From Ordospora colligata OC4 (taxonomy: Eukaryota; Microsporidia; Ordosporidae): a DNA stretch of 64,000 bases. The stretch spans positions 1-64,000 of the forward strand of contig NW_014575406.1 in the NCBI RefSeq assembly GCF_000803265.1, in the 5' to 3' direction. This document shows positions 1-9,860 of the stretch, piece after piece (within the stretch, counting starts at the first letter, position 1; each line of letters opens with the position of its first letter). The notes under the pieces were generated by a model that did not search any database, had not been told where the DNA came from, and saw nothing but the letters and a program-made list of their open reading frames with translations. Both the position numbers and the translations under genes were made by a program.

Positions 1-175
1 ATGTTTATGGTACGATAATAAAAACAGATGGAAGTACTAAACCGATGATCTGCTATCACGAATACAGAGTTCATTCTTATTAAAACTATTAAATCAACAT
101 GTAGATACAATTACTTAATTTTATTTATTAGGTATGTATGATATTATTCCTGATGAATCTTATCGAATATCACAT

Positions 176-2665
176 TTACTCATATATACTTTCTTCTATG
201 CACCATAAACATGCATTTCCTTTAAGTACCTCAAAGTCAGCAATCATTGCATACATCACACCTGCCTCTCTGAGACTCTCAGGATCTTCCCATTCCAACG
301 CCAGGTCTATATCATCTCTGCTAAATTTAAACATCATCTTTAGATATCTGCTATTTTCATCGTCAACCTCATTATCTGTGTTGGGTTTAAACCGTTTCTT
401 TCCATTCTTGCTCTTAATCTTACTATTCCCACCACTATTACTCTTACTCTTATTATTTCCACCATTTTCACTCTTATTCTCATGAATATCACAAACAACT
501 CTTTTCTTTATATCAATAAAGTAGTTAAAATACTCTCTCCACTTCTTTTCTTTCTCTTCCACCGGCATCTTATTAATCTCGTTGTTAATTATTTCAGTCA
601 GTTCTTTTACCACTTTCTCTGGCTCAATTCCATCTAAAAACGCATTCAGAAACTTTATCACATCTCCTTTACACCTGGAATCATTATTCACTTGTATATA
701 CATTCTATTATTAATAAACCCATCATGCTTATCTACAGACACTCCAACAAAATCATTCAAATACCTTGAAAAATATGTCTTTTTATGAACATTTGCATCC
801 ATACTTCTTCCATTCTTACCATTAAGTAGTGTCTTTTTAAACACATCTTCCTTAATACTTGCTATTCCATCATATATGCGCTTGTGGACATCGCTTCCAC
901 TTGTTGCAACAGAATAAAGTCCTGAATATGCCATTTCAACATGTGACATAATTCCAACAGAGCATGAATCAAGTCCTAGGCACATTGTTGATACACATGC
1001 GTTTATGTCATCCAAGCTTATATTCTTCTTGTTTGGATTGTCATTACCAATTTTATCTATACCACCTTTCGTATCATCAATAACACGTTTGGCATCCTTC
1101 ATTATTGTCTCAATGTATGCTTTCATAAGATTCTTATTTAGATACATCATAATATTCTTGCCCTTAAGGGTTTTCTTGATTTGATACACATTCTCTATAA
1201 ACTCTTTCATCTTACTATTATATTTACATAATATGTTATATTTTATATCATCAGATGTTGAATTATTGTTATTTTCATCATTGAGTGTTACTTTATTGTT
1301 CTTGTCTTCTTCAGATGTTGACTTATCAATTATTTGTTGCCATATATCAACCATTTCTTTTCCAACCTTACTTTCATCACGCTTATCATTTTGTGGTATC
1401 TCCATTCTTATACTACGAAGCTTTTCTATATCCCATCCTTCCTTTAATGCATTCATTTCTTCTTCTTTTACCTTCAGCATCGAAGCAAGTGTTGGTGGTT
1501 TAGAAATGGACATGATAACCTTAGTCAACTTTGGCAATGTATCCAATCCCAACACTTCACTTATTCCAAAGCATCTATAAATTTCGAGTATTCTCAACTC
1601 TTCTAATCCACTTACATCAAGCTGTACCATAGCAGTATTGTCCCACATCCTAAAATCCCTCAAATTTAACAATGTACTTAATCCAGAGATTTCCTTCAGT
1701 TTTTCACATGAAGAGATTTCAAGTGTGCTCAATCCAATCACTCCACTTACATCAAGCCGTTTAATAGCATTACTGTAACCCAAAGAAAGTCCTCTTAGAT
1801 TTGATAATGTACTTAATCCATAGATTTCTTTCAGATTTTTGCATGAAACATTAAGCACACCCAGTTCTGTCATCCCGCTTGCATTAAGCTTTGTAATAGC
1901 ACAGCTTTCCACAGAAAAATACTTCAGCTTTATCAATGCACTTAATCCATGTATTTCCTTCAAATATATACATTCCTCAATCCTAAGTGTGTTAAGTTCA
2001 GCCATTCCACTTACATCAAGCTTTTTAATAGCATTACAGCATTTAATTTTGAGATTTTTCAATCTGTTTAAGGTGTTAAATCCTATTACCTCACATTTAA
2101 CTCGATAGCTGTAAATATCAAGCTCTTCCAGATTCTCCAATCCACTTACATCAAGTTGGTCAATGCCCTTGCTAGCACTAAATGTGAATTTCTTTAATTT
2201 TTTCAATGTGTCTAATCCACAGACACCGCATCCCGCAATTTCAAGCTCCTCTAAATTCACCAATCCATTTAGATCGAGCTCTGATACATTGTTGCTACAT
2301 CTATAATAGATTTTCTTTAATTTTTTCAATGTGTTCAATCCTATCAACTGTTCAAATTTACTACAGCCAAAAAAATCAATATTCTCTAAATTCACTAATC
2401 CACTTATATCGAGTTTTCTTATAGTTCTATGGCGTTCATGGAATGCTGTAATCCTGAACAATGTTAGATTTTCCATAGTTGGCAGCACAACTACAGGGTC
2501 AAGACCTCTACAGTTTCGAATCTCAAAAATTTGTAATTTTTTGCACTTTTCTAAACCATTTAGTGAATTTATCTTACAATCATAAAGTATAAGCTCAATT
2601 TCATTTGATAAATCCTGTTTTATTGAAGATATATCCTTGTAGACTCCTTTAGTTATCTTTACCAT
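176..2665 (-). CDS. Leucine-rich-repeat protein, function unknown
   Basis: This is a protein of about 829 residues. The first half (about residues 30-390) is a run of leucine-rich repeats. They occur in pairs with a period of about 45 residues, with cores such as LDVSGLENLEELDI and LKEIYGLSTLSNLRGL. The second half has no repeats I recognise. It includes a basic Asn/Ser/Lys/Gly-rich stretch near residues 735-765 and an acidic C-terminus. No signal peptide or membrane segment is visible. The ATG at 2665 is preferred over a GTG three codons upstream. No CCC motif precedes it, which is unusual here. LRR proteins form expanded families in several microsporidia, and a role in binding or host interaction is only a guess. 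The gene itself is well supported by the long frame and the periodic repeats. Confidence 0.85.
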   Translation of the reverse strand: MVKITKGVYKDISSIKQDLSNEIELILYDCKINSLNGLEKCKKLQIFEIRNCRGLDPVVVLPTMENLTLFRITAFHERHRTIRKLDISGLVNLENIDFFGCSKFEQLIGLNTLKKLKKIYYRCSNNVSELDLNGLVNLEELEIAGCGVCGLDTLKKLKKFTFSASKGIDQLDVSGLENLEELDIYSYRVKCEVIGFNTLNRLKNLKIKCCNAIKKLDVSGMAELNTLRIEECIYLKEIHGLSALIKLKYFSVESCAITKLNASGMTELGVLNVSCKNLKEIYGLSTLSNLRGLSLGYSNAIKRLDVSGVIGLSTLEISSCEKLKEISGLSTLLNLRDFRMWDNTAMVQLDVSGLEELRILEIYRCFGISEVLGLDTLPKLTKVIMSISKPPTLASMLKVKEEEMNALKEGWDIEKLRSIRMEIPQNDKRDESKVGKEMVDIWQQIIDKSTSEEDKNNKVTLNDENNNNSTSDDIKYNILCKYNSKMKEFIENVYQIKKTLKGKNIMMYLNKNLMKAYIETIMKDAKRVIDDTKGGIDKIGNDNPNKKNISLDDINACVSTMCLGLDSCSVGIMSHVEMAYSGLYSVATSGSDVHKRIYDGIASIKEDVFKKTLLNGKNGRSMDANVHKKTYFSRYLNDFVGVSVDKHDGFINNRMYIQVNNDSRCKGDVIKFLNAFLDGIEPEKVVKELTEIINNEINKMPVEEKEKKWREYFNYFIDIKKRVVCDIHENKSENGGNNKSKSNSGGNSKIKSKNGKKRFKPNTDNEVDDENSRYLKMMFKFSRDDIDLALEWEDPESLREAGVMYAMIADFEVLKGNACLWCIEESIYE
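1600..2440 (-). repeat. Tandem LRR-encoding repeats, about 135 bp period
   Basis: The DNA of the LRR half of this gene repeats imperfectly. On the + strand, variants of the phrase ccacttacatcaag recur near 1610, 1745, 1875, 2008, 2143, 2265 and 2400, a spacing of roughly 120-140 bp. This corresponds to the protein phrase LDVSG. The pattern suggests growth of the gene by tandem duplication, followed by divergence. Confidence 0.7.
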
Positions 2666-2968
2666 TATCTGCACGGCTAGATAATGATTTTATATATTTG
2701 GAACAATTGACGAATATGTATCTACAGTATATAATATGCGCATCTAGATATTTCATTACATATAATAAAGTTATGTCTATAAAATCTGATTGAGTATTGA
2801 GAAAGTGCTGTAACATAGTATAATCGATCAAATAGTTTATAGATTGTTATATCAGCATACTTTCAGTTATACCAAATCCTGACTTTGTTAAAATAATGAT
2901 TTACATAAAGAATCTTCTGATTAATTTCTATATATAACGTGAGTATATACAGGCAAATATACAAACCC

Positions 2969-4003
2969 ATGGATCCACAACAGAATAATCATAACAACGA
3001 AGACATTGACACAGAAAATACAGAACGTATGAGGCATAGACGACTTATGGACAGCAATACTAACACTAGTAATACAAATACCGCTACAAACAACACAACT
3101 GATTCAAATAGCATATATACACTTGGTGGTGCAATTTATAGTACGATAAGTGGCCATACGCAAACAGCAAGGCAACACACATGCAAATATATTCACAAAT
3201 GTATACAAAACATACGCGAATGGATGCGCAATATCCAGAATTTATCAATAACCACAGGTGGATCTCAGAATATACCTCCGCACATTCCATGCAACATTCT
3301 TTATGCGATTGCACATAGGGCATTACCTGATATTGCACTTGCAATAGCAGTCCATCAGATATGTGTGATTTTAGGTATGGCATCTGTGGCAAACGCAGCA
3401 GCAGTTATTGTGAATGTGATGTCATTTGTGCTACCTGTAATCAATACAGTGTATTTGGGGTATATATCTGTCAATAGCATGGCACGAGTGAGCGGTAGTG
3501 GAGATTTAAGGAGTAATGAAACAGCAAGCAACAATTCTCTAAATGCAAGTGCACAAAAAATGATAATGATCAGGAACATACCGATGCTAATTACCACTCT
3601 AATGTGGATATTTACGATGTACAAATCAATTGGTAACAACACACAAAGAAATATAGGAAATAGTACAGGTAATCGTGATACAGAAAGCACTCATACAAAC
3701 AACAACACATACTATGTTAAGGTTGATGAGCCTGTATGGATAGGTGTGATGGCAATGATGTGCATATGTTCACAATGCATAGTAGTAATTGGTGGAGATG
3801 TGTCTAAAATAACAGCCGTGGGTGTTTTTCTATGCACAGTGCTATCTATTGCAGGAATGGGCATGATTAAAGGCAGAACAAATAGTAATTCACCGATTAG
3901 CAGATTTGTGACAAATGCAGGAACAATAGGCAAGTGCATTATAATGATAAGTGGAATAGTAATGATCATGATAGTCAAATACAGCATGAGAATAAGCGTG
4001 TGA
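2969..4003 (+). CDS. Multi-pass membrane protein, unknown
   Basis: The product has 344 residues and I do not recognise a family. The first 120 residues are polar, rich in Asn and Thr, and probably disordered. About six hydrophobic segments follow: two around residues 125-175, one near 220, and three between 255 and 340. Polar Asn/Thr-rich loops lie between them. The ATG at 2969 was chosen because CCC directly abuts it; a GTG at 2939 is the alternative. The gene converges with the Ctf4-like gene downstream. It is probably an integral membrane protein, and nothing in the sequence indicates a substrate or compartment. Confidence 0.7.
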   Translation: MDPQQNNHNNEDIDTENTERMRHRRLMDSNTNTSNTNTATNNTTDSNSIYTLGGAIYSTISGHTQTARQHTCKYIHKCIQNIREWMRNIQNLSITTGGSQNIPPHIPCNILYAIAHRALPDIALAIAVHQICVILGMASVANAAAVIVNVMSFVLPVINTVYLGYISVNSMARVSGSGDLRSNETASNNSLNASAQKMIMIRNIPMLITTLMWIFTMYKSIGNNTQRNIGNSTGNRDTESTHTNNNTYYVKVDEPVWIGVMAMMCICSQCIVVIGGDVSKITAVGVFLCTVLSIAGMGMIKGRTNSNSPISRFVTNAGTIGKCIIMISGIVMIMIVKYSMRISV

Positions 4004-4214
4004 TTGAATATAAACATTCTACTGCATCATTAACGCATGCATACTACATAACAGAATGATACATATGAATTTCATTATACAAATATTGTTTAGAATCTCA
4101 ATATGTTAATGAATGAATCTAGGATGTAATGCTGACTATAAATATAATGGCATGAAAATATACTTGTGTTTTATTTGAGATTGAACTAAGGATTATCACT
4201 ACATTCTTCGGAAA

Positions 4215-6410
4215 TTATTTGAATGGATTGTACCGTTTGCTTGCTTGATTTATATCTTGCTTAATATTTACATTCAATAAATTCCCATTTTGACATATTT
4301 TTGCATCAATATGTTGTGAGTTATGCTCGGTATTCTCTTTATTATTTACTTCGGTTGTTTTTATGATCTGCATATTTGTCTCTTTATTATTTATTTCGGT
4401 TATGTTGATCATTTGCATGTCAGTCTCTTTATTATACACTTCACTTGTATTAATAATCATATTCTTGTTTACCTCATTATTGTATATTTCATTTGTTTTC
4501 ATCTTCTGCATGCTTATTCTCTCATCATGTTCTATGTACCACGGCACATTAACTTCAGCATACTCAACATGAGGTGACGGAAACAGTCTCTTTGATCTCG
4601 ATAATAATACCATCTTCTTCTTGAACACTGTGAGAACATCCATACTAATATCACACATCTTCACTGCTAATCCTTTATACAAGCAATACATCTTCTTGTT
4701 CATCACATAAAATAATCTTCCAAATTCATCAAAACATGCAAAACTCACAGCGCATGGCAACATATGCCTACTGGTTCTTTCAAATAACTCAATAATAATC
4801 AAGTCATCTCCAAATACCGCAATTGTTGTTCCATGGCAGCATATCATATGCACATTCGGTATAAGACAGTTAAAAATCTCATTCCCTGTGTAATCAAATA
4901 TTCTGATCTCATCTTCAAGAGCCACAATCATACTGTCACTGACACAAATCGCTCTAGATGCAATTTTCTTCTCCCATTTCATATCAGGCCCTATGTAGAA
5001 CACCATCGATCCATTTCCAATCGCTACACTGTCTCCACAAAATCCTCCATGTGTGTATCCACTATTGTTGTCAATTTCAATCTTTCGTCTTGTAATATCA
5101 TGATAACTAACCTCAATTCTATGAATGTTTCCATTCCTCACACAAATCATATATCCTTGTGTATTGTAACACAAAAGCAATCCTTCATTCGTATTAATTC
5201 CTTGTATGCATCCTTCTTGTACACTTCCACAACCATTTACACTACTACTTTCATATACTTCATTGCTTCCAACATTCATCCTCATCATATTCAATTCTTT
5301 TCTTTCCTCAACAGTTGCATCACAATACAAAGATACACTCTTATGGTCTGTATACTCTACAGAATCTATCCATTCACGCTTTCTTTTTGATTTCTTACCT
5401 TCTTCATAGACATAATATACTCGCTCTGCATCTTCTTCTATTCCATCAACTCGTACCTTCTTTTCTACTATTTCATCAGATCTAAAAACAACATCATTCA
5501 TGCTCTCATATTTCCTATCAAGTACATCATCAACACTCACCATTACTCCTGCTTCATATCTCAATATCCTGTTTCTATCATCATCATATACAAACATCCC
5601 TGAAAATCTCATCCTCTTCACCACATCCTTGCTGTTGAAATCAAAAACACTTACTTCCTCTCCACATCTCACAAATAGTACTCCTCCATTCTCACTAAAA
5701 ACATACTCGCATATCTTTCCATCAACAACCAGGTATGTCGAAAATGCATTTCTCGTCTTGCAATACAGCATATTCCTTTCACTTGCAAACACATAGTTCT
5801 TGTACACAAGACTCGGTCTCACAATGTCATATACTTTATTTGACGGATACATCGTTATCTTATTCCTCATGTCTGCAACAAAAAACTCCACTCCATCACT
5901 GCATATCATCCTCACAGGTGCAGAATGTTTGATCTCTTTGATCAATCGTATTCTCTGAACTGTATGGACAGAATTCATCTCATCAATCTCACTGCGCATC
6001 GAGCTTAATGGTACACTGCTATTATTCACATCACTTTCTTCAGTCAATCCATAGATCTGAATAACTCCGTCTTCATTACCGCAATACAAAGATCCATCCA
6101 AGTAGAACACGGCTGTTATCGGAGTACTCGACTTAAACACAATGGCTTCATTCATACTAAGCAAATCTATCATGATCAGTATCCCTGTGCCAGTTCCAAC
6201 AAAAACATGTTCCTCACTACACGCAATCACAGTACCAGCACCATATTCTTTTCTATGTATAATAGTGAGCGTTATGATGTCCATAACAAGAAGAAATCCA
6301 TTGTCAATAACATTCACAAACTCTTTGTTCCTGCAAATATTCATACAAAGGCATTCTGTCACAAAAAATATTTGCAATGAAGATGAAATACATATGCACA
6401 ATACAGCCAT
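4215..6410 (-). CDS. CTF4: Ctf4/WDHD1-like beta-propeller replisome protein
   Basis: The product has about 731 residues. The N-terminal half reads as a degenerate WD40 propeller, with short beta-strand blocks such as HVFVGTGTGILIMIDL and SLYCGNEDGVIQIYGL. After an acidic/basic linker (about 330-400), a second propeller-like region (about 410-620) resembles the SepB-type domain of Ctf4/WDHD1, including GDSVAIGNGSMVFYIG, EIRIFDYTGNEIF and TTIAVFGDDLIIIELF. The C-terminal tail has repeated NNKETNMQ-like units. In yeast and animals Ctf4 links the CMG helicase to polymerase alpha, and a Cdc45 candidate lies 5 kb away. The ATG at 6410 is the first in frame; no CCC motif precedes it. The family call is moderate and another WD40 protein is possible. 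Confidence 0.6.
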   Translation of the reverse strand: MAVLCICISSSLQIFFVTECLCMNICRNKEFVNVIDNGFLLVMDIITLTIIHRKEYGAGTVIACSEEHVFVGTGTGILIMIDLLSMNEAIVFKSSTPITAVFYLDGSLYCGNEDGVIQIYGLTEESDVNNSSVPLSSMRSEIDEMNSVHTVQRIRLIKEIKHSAPVRMICSDGVEFFVADMRNKITMYPSNKVYDIVRPSLVYKNYVFASERNMLYCKTRNAFSTYLVVDGKICEYVFSENGGVLFVRCGEEVSVFDFNSKDVVKRMRFSGMFVYDDDRNRILRYEAGVMVSVDDVLDRKYESMNDVVFRSDEIVEKKVRVDGIEEDAERVYYVYEEGKKSKRKREWIDSVEYTDHKSVSLYCDATVEERKELNMMRMNVGSNEVYESSSVNGCGSVQEGCIQGINTNEGLLLCYNTQGYMICVRNGNIHRIEVSYHDITRRKIEIDNNSGYTHGGFCGDSVAIGNGSMVFYIGPDMKWEKKIASRAICVSDSMIVALEDEIRIFDYTGNEIFNCLIPNVHMICCHGTTIAVFGDDLIIIELFERTSRHMLPCAVSFACFDEFGRLFYVMNKKMYCLYKGLAVKMCDISMDVLTVFKKKMVLLSRSKRLFPSPHVEYAEVNVPWYIEHDERISMQKMKTNEIYNNEVNKNMIINTSEVYNKETDMQMINITEINNKETNMQIIKTTEVNNKENTEHNSQHIDAKICQNGNLLNVNIKQDINQASKRYNPFK

Positions 6411-6474
6411 GCATTGAAACGCACGCAATATATTTGTGTCGCATCAAGAACACATAGCACAAATGCCCATAAAC

Positions 6475-6699
6475 ATGGAATTGATTGATAAGCTAAAGAC
6501 ACAGATATTCAGTAATGACTACACAGGAATCAATGACACGATGTATGAATGTCTAGACAACATCTTATGCAATTACAATCATTCACACATGGTAATTTTT
6601 GCAAGACTGGTTGAAATGCTTGTTGAAGCATGCCCAAGTAAGAAGACACAGCGAATACTCAGGATAATTGATTTGATCAGGTTTCCTGTAAAAAAGTAA
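6475..6699 (+). CDS. Small helical protein, unknown
   Basis: A 74-residue protein predicted to be largely helical, with no recognised motif. The ATG at 6475 is preceded by CCC 8 nt upstream (atgcccataaac), the signal seen at most genes here, so I start at MELIDKLK rather than at the upstream ATG. It is divergently transcribed from the Ctf4-like gene with only about 65 bp between them. The start motif and undisturbed frame support a real gene; its function is unknown. Confidence 0.6.
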   Translation: MELIDKLKTQIFSNDYTGINDTMYECLDNILCNYNHSHMVIFARLVEMLVEACPSKKTQRILRIIDLIRFPVKK

Positions 6700-6700
6700 T

Positions 6701-6846
6701 GATTAGACAAGACAAAAATTAGATGATAGGGATCATTAAACCCAGGCAATCAGGAACGACTAGATAAGCAAGAACAATTAAATTAGATAAACAGAAATGA
6801 TTAGACAAGCAATAGAAATAATTAAGCTAGATAAGCGGTAGTAATT
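6701..6846. repeat. Degenerate short A-rich repeats (T/C-TAGAYAAGCAA)
   Basis: Between the small gene and LCB1 the sequence carries at least six imperfect copies of attagacaagcaa or ctagataagcaa, near 6702, 6718, 6759, 6783, 6800 and 6827. They are spaced irregularly at about 17-40 bp. No coding potential is visible. It lies in the shared 3' region of two convergent genes. Confidence 0.5.
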
Positions 6847-6882
6847 ATATTGGACAAAACTAAAAATTAAACAACATCGTAC

Positions 6883-8160
6883 TCACCATTTATTAATCAA
6901 TAAAAACAACTTGCTGATGTCCTCACTGCACATCATAACATTTAAGCACATTCTTAAAGAAGGAGCTGGATTGTGGTTAAATCCAACAATTACACCGTTC
7001 TGAGCGAATTCTTCTCGGATCTCCAGTATTTCTTTGAGTAATACATCATTAGGGACATTCATTCTATACTCATGCCTCTTTGCAATTATAACCATTGGAG
7101 AGATTCTAGAAGACACAATCTCATATGTTGCAGATGCAAATCTCTGGTGAAACACCTCAGTGATCGATTGAAGTGCATGATAATCAAAACTAGCATTGAT
7201 ATTTAGTAGTGCAGCCACAATCAATGCACTCGGTGTAGATGCAGAAAAACAGTATGAGGATCCTGCAAGGCGCTGATAATCAATTGTGTATGATGTACCT
7301 GTTACAAATGCACCTGTGCTGCACAGGCCGTGAGACAGTGATCCTATCATGATGTCTATTTCACGGACTGCAACCTTGTTTATTCCACACACGCCTTGCT
7401 TGTGAAGCAGTGGTATCGCATAAGACTCATCCAAAATGATTCTAAATCGGTACTTGCGCCTGATATCAAGAAGCTTTTGTATGTCTATAACGGCGCCTGT
7501 GTTTCTGAACAGCCCTTCAACAATCACAAAGCTCTTGTGCTTTGGCATAAAGAAAGTCTCAAGTTTTGCTTCAAGATCATAGAGATCAACAAACTCAACA
7601 GCCTTGGCCTTCGAAAGACATATGCCTCTTATGATTGCCTCATTACAATCCTTGTGATAAAACACTGCATCCTGTTGCATACAGAAGCACGTAATTACAC
7701 TGTTAACTGCAGTAAAGCTGTTTGGATACACTATAGATGCTTCCACGCCCATTTGCATGCTTATAACAGACTCAAGCTCAAGATGAACATCCAAGGTTCC
7801 ATAGAAACCTCTTGGGCCACACGTTCCAACACCATACTTTCTTATTGCTGCAGCAATCTCATCCTTATTATTCATTCCCAAGCAGAATACATCAAAGCTA
7901 GCAACATCCAGCGCATTTACAGGATATACACCAGGAAGAATCAGCGTACTTGGAACATCTGTTATTAGCTCTTCAGGCCTGAACTCATCTACAAGCCTAT
8001 CAATCACATGCTTTGGAAAGATTATGACATCAGCCTTGGACTTGGATTTATACCTCAACCTCACCACCAGGTATATCACAAGAGTCTCAAATAGAATCTT
8101 CAAAACGTCTCTCCAGTAGAAACACACAGTAGACATCACAGCATATACAAAGTCTATCAT
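6883..8160 (-). CDS. LCB1: Serine palmitoyltransferase subunit 1 (LCB1/SPTLC1)
   Basis: This is the 425-residue regulatory partner subunit of serine palmitoyltransferase, which makes 3-ketosphinganine from serine and palmitoyl-CoA at the ER. An N-terminal hydrophobic segment (about residues 15-35) is followed by the alpha-oxoamine-synthase fold. The near-invariant block KYGVGTCGPRGFYGT is present, as is YCFSASTPS. At the position where LCB2 carries the PLP lysine, the sequence reads IGSLSHGLCSTGAF with no Lys, as expected for LCB1. A GGGG motif lies 4 nt before the ATG on the coding strand. The length is shorter than human SPTLC1 (about 473 aa). The catalytic LCB2 partner is not in this window. 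Confidence 0.93.
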   Translation of the reverse strand: MIDFVYAVMSTVCFYWRDVLKILFETLVIYLVVRLRYKSKSKADVIIFPKHVIDRLVDEFRPEELITDVPSTLILPGVYPVNALDVASFDVFCLGMNNKDEIAAAIRKYGVGTCGPRGFYGTLDVHLELESVISMQMGVEASIVYPNSFTAVNSVITCFCMQQDAVFYHKDCNEAIIRGICLSKAKAVEFVDLYDLEAKLETFFMPKHKSFVIVEGLFRNTGAVIDIQKLLDIRRKYRFRIILDESYAIPLLHKQGVCGINKVAVREIDIMIGSLSHGLCSTGAFVTGTSYTIDYQRLAGSSYCFSASTPSALIVAALLNINASFDYHALQSITEVFHQRFASATYEIVSSRISPMVIIAKRHEYRMNVPNDVLLKEILEIREEFAQNGVIVGFNHNPAPSLRMCLNVMMCSEDISKLFLLINKW

Positions 8161-8225
8161 TATGCCCCGTGTCTGTGTTGTTTGCTTGTTGTATTTATCA
8201 AAGTTGTCAAATCAGGTTCAATGCT

Positions 8226-9722
8226 TTATTTATTCTTCTTTGCAGTCCTTGATATAGACATGCAATAAGCACCAATTAGAGCAATAACAAGTCCAAGAAT
8301 GCTGTATCTCATGAGCTTGTTGCTCTTACCTGGATACATTGGAAGCTTCTTATTCTGATACAGGTTGTATGTATCCATAGCAGTGGAAATAAAGTTCTCC
8401 TCTGTAAGCTTAACCTTCTTATGATAGAAGAAGTTCATCCATGGCTCAAACACAACAAGCGAGGGAACAGAAATTTTTGGCAGAAGAGATGGAATGAAAA
8501 GAGGATAATCATCAATATCCATAGTTCCAAACACCATGTCTGTGTATGGAACACCCAGGTGTCTGTCGGCACTAAAATCGTTCATTTTGTTTACATATTG
8601 CTCTCCTCGTGTCACAAGAATCATCACTGGCTTCAATCCATGGAATATTGAGTAGAAGTTCTGATTGTCTACCTTTGTCAGATACTTGTAATGTGTATGG
8701 AATATCCAGTCAGTTATTTTTGTCTCATCTCCAAATGTGTCCGTGTATCTATAGAACACCCCGTTCTTATACACTGAGAGAATTGCTGAATCTGCTGGAT
8801 CTGAGGTTGTATATGCATTTTGTTCGCTGCCAAGCATCTTTGGGAATATTGAAGCCTTACTGAATAGAGCAGGATCATCCGATCTGTATATCCTGGCTTT
8901 GAATTTATACATATGTGCCATGCTCTGGAAATACTGCATAGCTAATGCAAGGTTCTTATGGAAAACAACATAGATGGGCTCTCCTTGCTCAAGAGTGGAT
9001 ACTGCCTGATTAAATACATCAAGGGTTAGGTTTTGGAACGACTTCTCAATCAGTCTGTCACAGAACTCGATCAGCTTCGGCATGTCTGGAATTCCCTCTC
9101 TCTCTATGAATGGAACAATCAGTCCATTGAAGATCCCAGATATCGATGGATACGACCTGATATCATATCTGTTGATGAGCTCTGCAGACTCAGCACTGCT
9201 GATCTCTCCAAACGTAAGTCTGTTTTCATAAACTTTTGCAAGCTCTGCAAACATCACTCGATATTTGTCATCCTCCCTTGAATAGAATAACACAACATGT
9301 GGACCATCAAAGCCACTTAGGAAATCATTCTTCGTCAATTTCCTAACTGACGGCTCTTTCTGTATGATGTGTCCATCAAAAACGCTCTTATCAACACCTG
9401 TATGGCTAACAATAAAGTTGGCTATTGCATCATAGTCCTGGAAACCTTCAAGCTTGCCCACAGACTCCCCGTCCTTTGTCATTTCAAGTGTCGGGTAGCT
9501 CGCAACATTCTTGCAACTACATTCATCACAGTTTGCATTTCGTATCTTTATGTCAATTCCATGCCTATCAATCTTGTTACTGATCTCCTCAATTAGTGGC
9601 TCAACTTTTTGGCATGCAGGGCACCACGGCGTAAAGTACTTGTTAAGCACATAACCATTCGTTATAGGTTCGCAGCTCTCAGTAATTACCGCAAGACACC
9701 CAAGTAAATATAGAAGAATCAT
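8226..9722 (-). CDS. Membrane-anchored protein disulfide isomerase-like protein
   Basis: The product has 498 residues. An N-terminal signal peptide (about 1-17) precedes a thioredoxin domain with the active-site motif WCPAC (Cys34 and Cys37) and a cis-proline region at SYPTLEM. The rest consists of redox-inactive thioredoxin-like folds, for example SYPSISGIFNG, without a second CxxC. A transmembrane segment lies near residues 470-490, and the protein ends in KKNK, a KKXX-type ER retrieval signal. The architecture is therefore a type I ER membrane oxidoreductase, comparable to Eps1 or TMX proteins rather than soluble KDEL-type PDI. No CCC motif precedes the ATG. The family assignment is secure; the substrate is unknown. 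Confidence 0.85.
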   Translation of the reverse strand: MILLYLLGCLAVITESCEPITNGYVLNKYFTPWCPACQKVEPLIEEISNKIDRHGIDIKIRNANCDECSCKNVASYPTLEMTKDGESVGKLEGFQDYDAIANFIVSHTGVDKSVFDGHIIQKEPSVRKLTKNDFLSGFDGPHVVLFYSREDDKYRVMFAELAKVYENRLTFGEISSAESAELINRYDIRSYPSISGIFNGLIVPFIEREGIPDMPKLIEFCDRLIEKSFQNLTLDVFNQAVSTLEQGEPIYVVFHKNLALAMQYFQSMAHMYKFKARIYRSDDPALFSKASIFPKMLGSEQNAYTTSDPADSAILSVYKNGVFYRYTDTFGDETKITDWIFHTHYKYLTKVDNQNFYSIFHGLKPVMILVTRGEQYVNKMNDFSADRHLGVPYTDMVFGTMDIDDYPLFIPSLLPKISVPSLVVFEPWMNFFYHKKVKLTEENFISTAMDTYNLYQNKKLPMYPGKSNKLMRYSILGLVIALIGAYCMSISRTAKKNK

Positions 9723-9860
9723 ATGTTTACAGAACGTTTCCTTCTTATATAAAAATCAGTAAACACTCCAAAACACAGTTTCAGGTGACAATCAGGCAAT
9801 ATCAAGTATAAAGAAACACAATTAATAATTAGTCTGTTTAATTACGATCAAACAGTCTCT

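Noticed and set aside
4833..5390. 185-codon open frame on the + strand
   Set aside because: It is antisense to the Ctf4-like gene and has the composition of a reverse-strand shadow (His/Ser/Thr-rich, no recognisable blocks).
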